Shown here: positions 30,777 to 34,289 of the stretch, one piece after another
Position numbering within the stretch: position 1 is the first letter of the stretch
Layout: every line of letters starts with the position of its first letter
Source: Candidatus Latescibacterota bacterium
GTDB taxonomy: Bacteria; Latescibacterota; UBA2968; UBA8231
Direction: 5' to 3'
Length of the DNA stretch: 34,289 nt
Assembly (NCBI GenBank): GCA_007136405.1
Contig: SLHA01000120.1
Coordinates: 1-34,289 of the forward strand
Translations under genes and position numbers: made by a program
The notes under the pieces: model-generated
The model's input: only the letters and a program-made list of their open reading frames with translations
Told to the model about the DNA's origin: nothing
The model's database searches: none

Positions 30777-32450
30777 TTACGGAATACGGTGGCGGATCAC
30801 CGCTCCCTTGTCGGCGGATTCGGCTAGACGGGAATACAATGCCAGATAGCCACGGGTGAACTTGGGAGCGGGTCGTTTCCAGGTTTCGAGACGCTTCTGG
30901 ATCTCGAGCTCCGGGATCTCCAGATGGAGGCTCCGCTGCGGTATGTCGATGGCGATGCGGTCGCCATCCCGGACCGCGGCGATGGGGCCTCCGGCGGCAG
31001 CCTCCGGCGACACGTGACCCACGAAGCAGCCATTGTTCGTGCCCGAGAAGCGGCCGTCGGTGACTACCGCGGTTTTCAGCGCCAGCCCACGGCCGTACAG
31101 CAGTTTCATGGCGGTGTACATCTCGCGCATCCCCGGCCCCCCCTTGGGGCCTTCGTACCGGATGACGACGACCTCGCCGGCCTGGACCTTGCCATCCATG
31201 ATAGCCTCTATGGCCATTTCCTCTCCATCGAAACATATAGCCCGGCCCGAGAAGGTCTGCATGTCCGGATGAATGGCGGCCGGTTTGGTGATGGCGGAGT
31301 CCGGGGCCAGGTTGCCCCGCAGGACAGCCAGGGCGCCACCGGCGGACCACGGTGCGCTCAATGAGCGGATGATACGATCATCCGTGGCCTGAGCCTTGGC
31401 CACGTTTTCCGCCACGGTGCGTCCGGTGACGGTAAGCGCCTCGCCGTGGAGCAGTGGCAGCAGTTCGCGCATCACTGCCGGCACCCCTCCGGCTGCGTGA
31501 AAATCCGGGACATTGGGAGCCGCCGCCGGATTCATGCGGGCCAGATACGGCGTGGTGCTGCAGAGTCGCTCGAGTTCATCCATGCCGATGTCGCATTCAG
31601 CTTCATAGGCGATGGCGGGAAAATGCAACGCCATGTTGGTGGATCCGCCGATGGCCGCGCCGAGGCGGATGGCGTTTTCCAGTCCCGCCGAATTGATGAT
31701 CCGGCGGGCATGGTGACCTTCGCGCACCATGTCCACGATCCGGCGTCCGGAAGACTGAGCGACGCGCAGCCGTTCGGCCCGGGTGGCGGGTATGGTGGCG
31801 CTGCCCGGCAGCGACATGCCCAGGGCTTCCGCCATGCAGCACATGGTGTTGGCCGTGCCCAGAAAAGAGCACGAACCGCACGTGGGCGTGGCCCGGTCTT
31901 CCAGTTCCAGATACTCGTCCAGCCCGATTCGTCCCTCCTTGAGCATGCCCAGCCCCTCGGTCAGGGAGGTGGTGTCGGCGGCGCGATCGTCGAACATGCA
32001 GCCACCTTCCATGGGCCCTCCGGCGACGAGAATGGCCGGGAGATCCAGGCGGGCGGCAGCCATGAGCATACCCGGAACGATTTTGTCGCACGAACCCAGC
32101 AACACCACGGCATCGAGCCGGTGGGCCTGCATCATGAGCTCGATATCGTTGGCGATCAGGTCGCGCGTCGGCAGGATGTAGTGCATGCCGGTGTGGCCCT
32201 GGGCAACGCCGTCACAGGCAGCGATCACCCCGAATTCGACCGGAGTGCCGCCTGCCTGCAGAATGCCCTGCTGCACATACTCCGAGACGAGGTCCAGATT
32301 GTAATGACCCGGAACGATGCGATTCCCCGAATTGGCTATGCCGATGATGGGACGATCCAGGTCGTAGTCGCTGTAACCCATGGATTTGTACAGTGCCCGG
32401 TGCATGGCATAATCCGGGCGTTGCAGCACCTCACGGCTGCGCCAGTTCAT
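30777..32450 (-). CDS. IlvD/Edd-family dihydroxy-acid or sugar-acid dehydratase
   Basis: 557 residues, the normal length; the ATG follows AAGGAG on the minus strand. The Fe-S and Mg motifs are ACDGVAQGHTGM (Cys79), VLLGSCDKIVPGMLMAAARL (Cys121) and TPTCGSCSFLGTANTM (Cys194). The first cluster cysteine of E. coli-type IlvD (P-C-N) is replaced by glycine in IVPGHYNLD; the C-D-G cysteine occurs instead, a pattern also seen in archaeal and many anaerobic IlvD proteins. IlvD makes 2-ketoacids in branched-chain amino-acid synthesis; Edd and sugar-acid paralogues act in catabolism. No ilvBCN genes are nearby and transport and epimerase genes are, so a sugar-acid role is possible. Function is not settled between these. 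Confidence 0.87.
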   Translation of the reverse strand: MNWRSREVLQRPDYAMHRALYKSMGYSDYDLDRPIIGIANSGNRIVPGHYNLDLVSEYVQQGILQAGGTPVEFGVIAACDGVAQGHTGMHYILPTRDLIANDIELMMQAHRLDAVVLLGSCDKIVPGMLMAAARLDLPAILVAGGPMEGGCMFDDRAADTTSLTEGLGMLKEGRIGLDEYLELEDRATPTCGSCSFLGTANTMCCMAEALGMSLPGSATIPATRAERLRVAQSSGRRIVDMVREGHHARRIINSAGLENAIRLGAAIGGSTNMALHFPAIAYEAECDIGMDELERLCSTTPYLARMNPAAAPNVPDFHAAGGVPAVMRELLPLLHGEALTVTGRTVAENVAKAQATDDRIIRSLSAPWSAGGALAVLRGNLAPDSAITKPAAIHPDMQTFSGRAICFDGEEMAIEAIMDGKVQAGEVVVIRYEGPKGGPGMREMYTAMKLLYGRGLALKTAVVTDGRFSGTNNGCFVGHVSPEAAAGGPIAAVRDGDRIAIDIPQRSLHLEIPELEIQKRLETWKRPAPKFTRGYLALYSRLAESADKGAVIRHRIP

Positions 32451-32510
32451 GGTGTTCTCCTTCTGCCGGTCATTTCGGGGTAAGGGTAGGTGTCAGCAAG
32501 TTGCCGCATG

Positions 32511-32541
32511 ACTATACTAACGAGACTGCGGGCTGCGTCAA
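32511..32541 (-). promoter_or_regulatory. candidate promoter of the dehydratase gene
   Basis: On the minus strand, TTGACG (32541-32536) and TATAGT (32516-32511) are separated by 19 bases, slightly long for sigma-70. It lies ~60 bases upstream of the dehydratase start in the 267-base divergent region shared with the radical SAM gene. Confidence 0.4.
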
Positions 32542-32717
32542 AACGGCGGTCAGCCACGCTGAGTCTGTGCCTGAAGCTGATTGTCCGTCATCATCCGCTG
32601 CCGCGTCTGCCGGGAGCTGCGCGCACCAGTACCATCCGCACCGGTGTTCACGTAAGCCAGCCCCAGGCGAACTGCCAAGCAAGTACCGGATCGACCCCGA
32701 AGGCAAGGGAGTATGCC

Positions 32718-34154
32718 ATGAGTCCTGCTGCCTCCTACACGGACGAACACCAACGCGAATTGGATGCCCTGCTGGCCACCCGGGCCTGGCAGCAGGTGCT
32801 GCGCTCAGGGCTGGTGCAGGAAGTGAGTCGCACCCGCCTGCAGCCGGGCACGCGGCCGGATTTTATCGATACCGTAGTCGAGCCGCTCCTCCAGTTGAAC
32901 CAGCCGTACGTCGAGTGCATGCTGCGGGCCGGAGAACGAGATACCACTCGGCTGGCGGACGCGCTGGGGCGCTGGCCGGAGTCATTGGACGGCTGGCGGC
33001 CGCAGCTGTCCTTTCTGGGGCTGAACGTCACGGCGGCCTGCAACTGTGTGCCACACTGCCTGTACTGCAACCAACAGGCGGTGCCTGAAGGCGTTGGGAT
33101 AGAGGGCTGGAAGGAGATCATCGCCGAAGTGACGGCCGTCAACCAGGGCTCCGGCCCGTATATGTACATCACCGGCGGCGAGCCCCTGGTGCTGGGCGAG
33201 CGGTTGTGGGGTGAGGAGGGCCTGGTGGCCTATGCCACGCAGCGTGGCGCGGCGGTCAATATCAACACCAACGCCCTGGAATTGACGCCCCGGGTCGCTC
33301 TGCGACTGGTTCAATCCGGACTGGCGCGACTGCACATATCCCTGGACACGGCGGACGAGGAGCTGCAGAACTACCTGATGGCCGGAGATCGTCAGCAGGC
33401 CGTGCTGCGCGGCATAGCCAATATTCAGATTGCGCGCGACCTGCTGGGGGTCACCTATCCGGAGATACACACCAACTGCGTCCTGACGCGGCACAATTGG
33501 GCCTTGTTCCCCGATTTGTTCCGGTTCATTCTGAGACTCCGGCGCCGCAGTGCGGATCGCCGTGATCCCCTGTACCAGGACTTGTTTCCGCACGTCATAC
33601 CCGTGGGGGGCGACAGCAATGCCGCCATGCGTCCGTCGGCAACCGAGTTTCACCGGTTCTATACGGAGGTATGGCCCGAGGTCTGTAACCTGTGGGACAC
33701 GTATCAGGCCGAACTGGGCCTTCCGCCGAAGGAACGCGGTGTGTTGTTCGGTTACTTTTCCAATCCTTTCCTGCGCGTGTCCCACCGGGGTGGTCTGAAC
33801 GCTTATGTGGAAACCTCGGCGCGCGGCCGCTACGGCGCTCTGGCTCTGGCGCGACGGTGCTATGTGGCGCCCACGCAGGCCAGCTTTACGCCGGACGGTC
33901 GGCAATACCGCTGCGGTTCCCACGCTATCCGCCGGATACACGCGATCGGCCAGTACGGCGCCACCGGGGTGTATGACAGTATCAGCGCAGGACTGCGACA
34001 GCTGACGGCGTACCCCGATGCAGACGACTGTTACGGCTGCGCGCTGGCAACCCTGTACATCAACCAGGCGGTGGAACAACGCCTGGAAGAAAGAGCAGTG
34101 GCGTTGCTGGCCGGCGAGCCGCAGGGGCATGTCTCCGGGAGTGTGCCGGAATAG
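32718..34154 (+). CDS. radical SAM protein with C-terminal cysteine-rich region
   Basis: 478 residues; AGGGAG precedes the ATG. The barrel has the cluster motif C-x3-C-x2-C in ACNCVPHCLYCNQQ (Cys110, Cys114, Cys117), the GGEP motif in YMYITGGEPLVLGE, NINTNALEL, and LHISLDTADEE. About 110 residues precede the cluster. C-terminal cysteines (ARRCYVAPTQASFTPDGRQY followed by RCGSHAI, and DADDCYGCALATLY) resemble a shortened SPASM/auxiliary-cluster region. Such proteins modify peptides, proteins or cofactors. It is not a typical glycyl radical activase or sulfatase maturase. It is divergent from the dehydratase, and its target is unknown. Its last ~14 codons are partly repeated 70 bases downstream. 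Confidence 0.87.
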   Translation: MSPAASYTDEHQRELDALLATRAWQQVLRSGLVQEVSRTRLQPGTRPDFIDTVVEPLLQLNQPYVECMLRAGERDTTRLADALGRWPESLDGWRPQLSFLGLNVTAACNCVPHCLYCNQQAVPEGVGIEGWKEIIAEVTAVNQGSGPYMYITGGEPLVLGERLWGEEGLVAYATQRGAAVNINTNALELTPRVALRLVQSGLARLHISLDTADEELQNYLMAGDRQQAVLRGIANIQIARDLLGVTYPEIHTNCVLTRHNWALFPDLFRFILRLRRRSADRRDPLYQDLFPHVIPVGGDSNAAMRPSATEFHRFYTEVWPEVCNLWDTYQAELGLPPKERGVLFGYFSNPFLRVSHRGGLNAYVETSARGRYGALALARRCYVAPTQASFTPDGRQYRCGSHAIRRIHAIGQYGATGVYDSISAGLRQLTAYPDADDCYGCALATLYINQAVEQRLEERAVALLAGEPQGHVSGSVPE

Positions 34155-34210
34155 CGGTGCTGCCCCTATACAACGCCCTTCCGGCGAGCCGCAGGGGCCT
34201 GCCTCCCGGA
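34111..34210 (+). repeat. direct repeat copying the radical SAM gene's 3' end
   Basis: 34111-34140 and 34181-34210 match at 27 of 30 positions (both begin CCGGCGAGCCGCAGGGGC). The first copy encodes AGEPQGHVSG near the protein end; the second lies after the stop codon. The spacing is 70 bases. Confidence 0.88.
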
Positions 34211-34289
34211 ACACGCTGAGACCGTGGCACTGCGCGGCGCGCCGCCGCCGCCACCCCATTCCGCGCAATGGCCGACCAGCCTACCAGCC

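Noticed and set aside
30777-32450. A branched-chain amino-acid operon.
   Set aside because: Only the IlvD/Edd-type gene is present; neighbours are transport, lipid and radical SAM genes.
32718-34154. Activase of the glycyl radical enzyme or sulfatase maturase.
   Set aside because: It is far from both genes, with a long N-terminal region before the cluster and a different C-terminal cysteine pattern; no specific motif supports either role.

Overview
The window looks like a piece of a GC-rich genome from an uncultured, probably anaerobic Gram-negative bacterium. A glycyl radical enzyme, an oxygen-sensitive type of catalyst, supports the anaerobic inference, together with MttB- and uroporphyrinogen-decarboxylase (URO-D)-type methyltransferases, a formylglycine sulfatase and a large sugar-type ABC uptake system. 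The gene style resembles Planctomycetes/Lentisphaerae/Kiritimatiellota or Hydrogenedentota-like metagenomic genomes. That placement is an impression, not a result. No rRNA, tRNA or CRISPR array was seen.

Positions 1-5700 are a different kind of DNA from the rest: small + strand genes, variable base composition, frameshifted or nonsense-broken genes, and repeated GC-rich hairpins. Several hairpins have the layout of integron attC recombination sites. Two stretches behave exactly like integron gene cassettes, because the 5' core (TTCGGC at 2440; TTCGAC at 3124) is the complement of the R'' core at the far end (GCCGAAC at 3043; GTCGAAC at 4293). One carries a toxin-antitoxin pair whose toxin is broken; the other carries a full-length URO-D-like methyltransferase. 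A LapA/coiled-coil gene, a SHOCT protein, a methyltransferase remnant and a DUF2442 gene make up the rest. An IS110/IS1111-type transposase gene appears to sit inside an attC site. No integrase gene is visible, so the array must continue or start outside the window.

Positions 5821-17147 hold a catabolic region, mostly on the minus strand. It contains a sulfatase, then an apparent operon of an MttB-family methyltransferase, a URO-D-family methyltransferase and an amidohydrolase. A secreted beta-propeller (SMP-30-like), a DUF5107/TPR protein (+ strand) and a glycyl radical enzyme of the C-x-E type follow. The obvious reading is anaerobic dismantling of a sulfated and/or methylated organic compound, but the substrate is unknown, and neither a corrinoid protein nor a glycyl radical activase is in the window.

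Positions 17582-20293 are a tightly coupled two-gene unit: an alkylglycerone-phosphate-synthase-like flavoenzyme and a short-chain reductase. The natural hypothesis is bacterial ether-lipid synthesis; a PlsC-like acyltransferase lies 9.5 kb away. Positions 20680-23642 (+ strand) hold a DUF134 regulator with a strong promoter and possible operator, a DUF5320 protein, and an IscU-like scaffold with a cysteine desulfurase (Fe-S assembly, useful to the radical enzymes nearby).

Positions 23717-32450 (minus strand) hold an NAD-dependent epimerase, two unusual ABC transporter proteins (a permease with a ~350-residue insertion and a solute-binding-protein/permease fusion), an acyltransferase and an IlvD/Edd dehydratase. 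A divergent radical SAM protein with extra C-terminal cysteines closes the window.

A recurring oddity is short tandem repeats at gene ends and between genes (9.5, 14.8, 17.3, 29.7 and 34.1 kb). In two cases the repeat unit is the 3' end of the adjacent gene copied beyond its stop codon.
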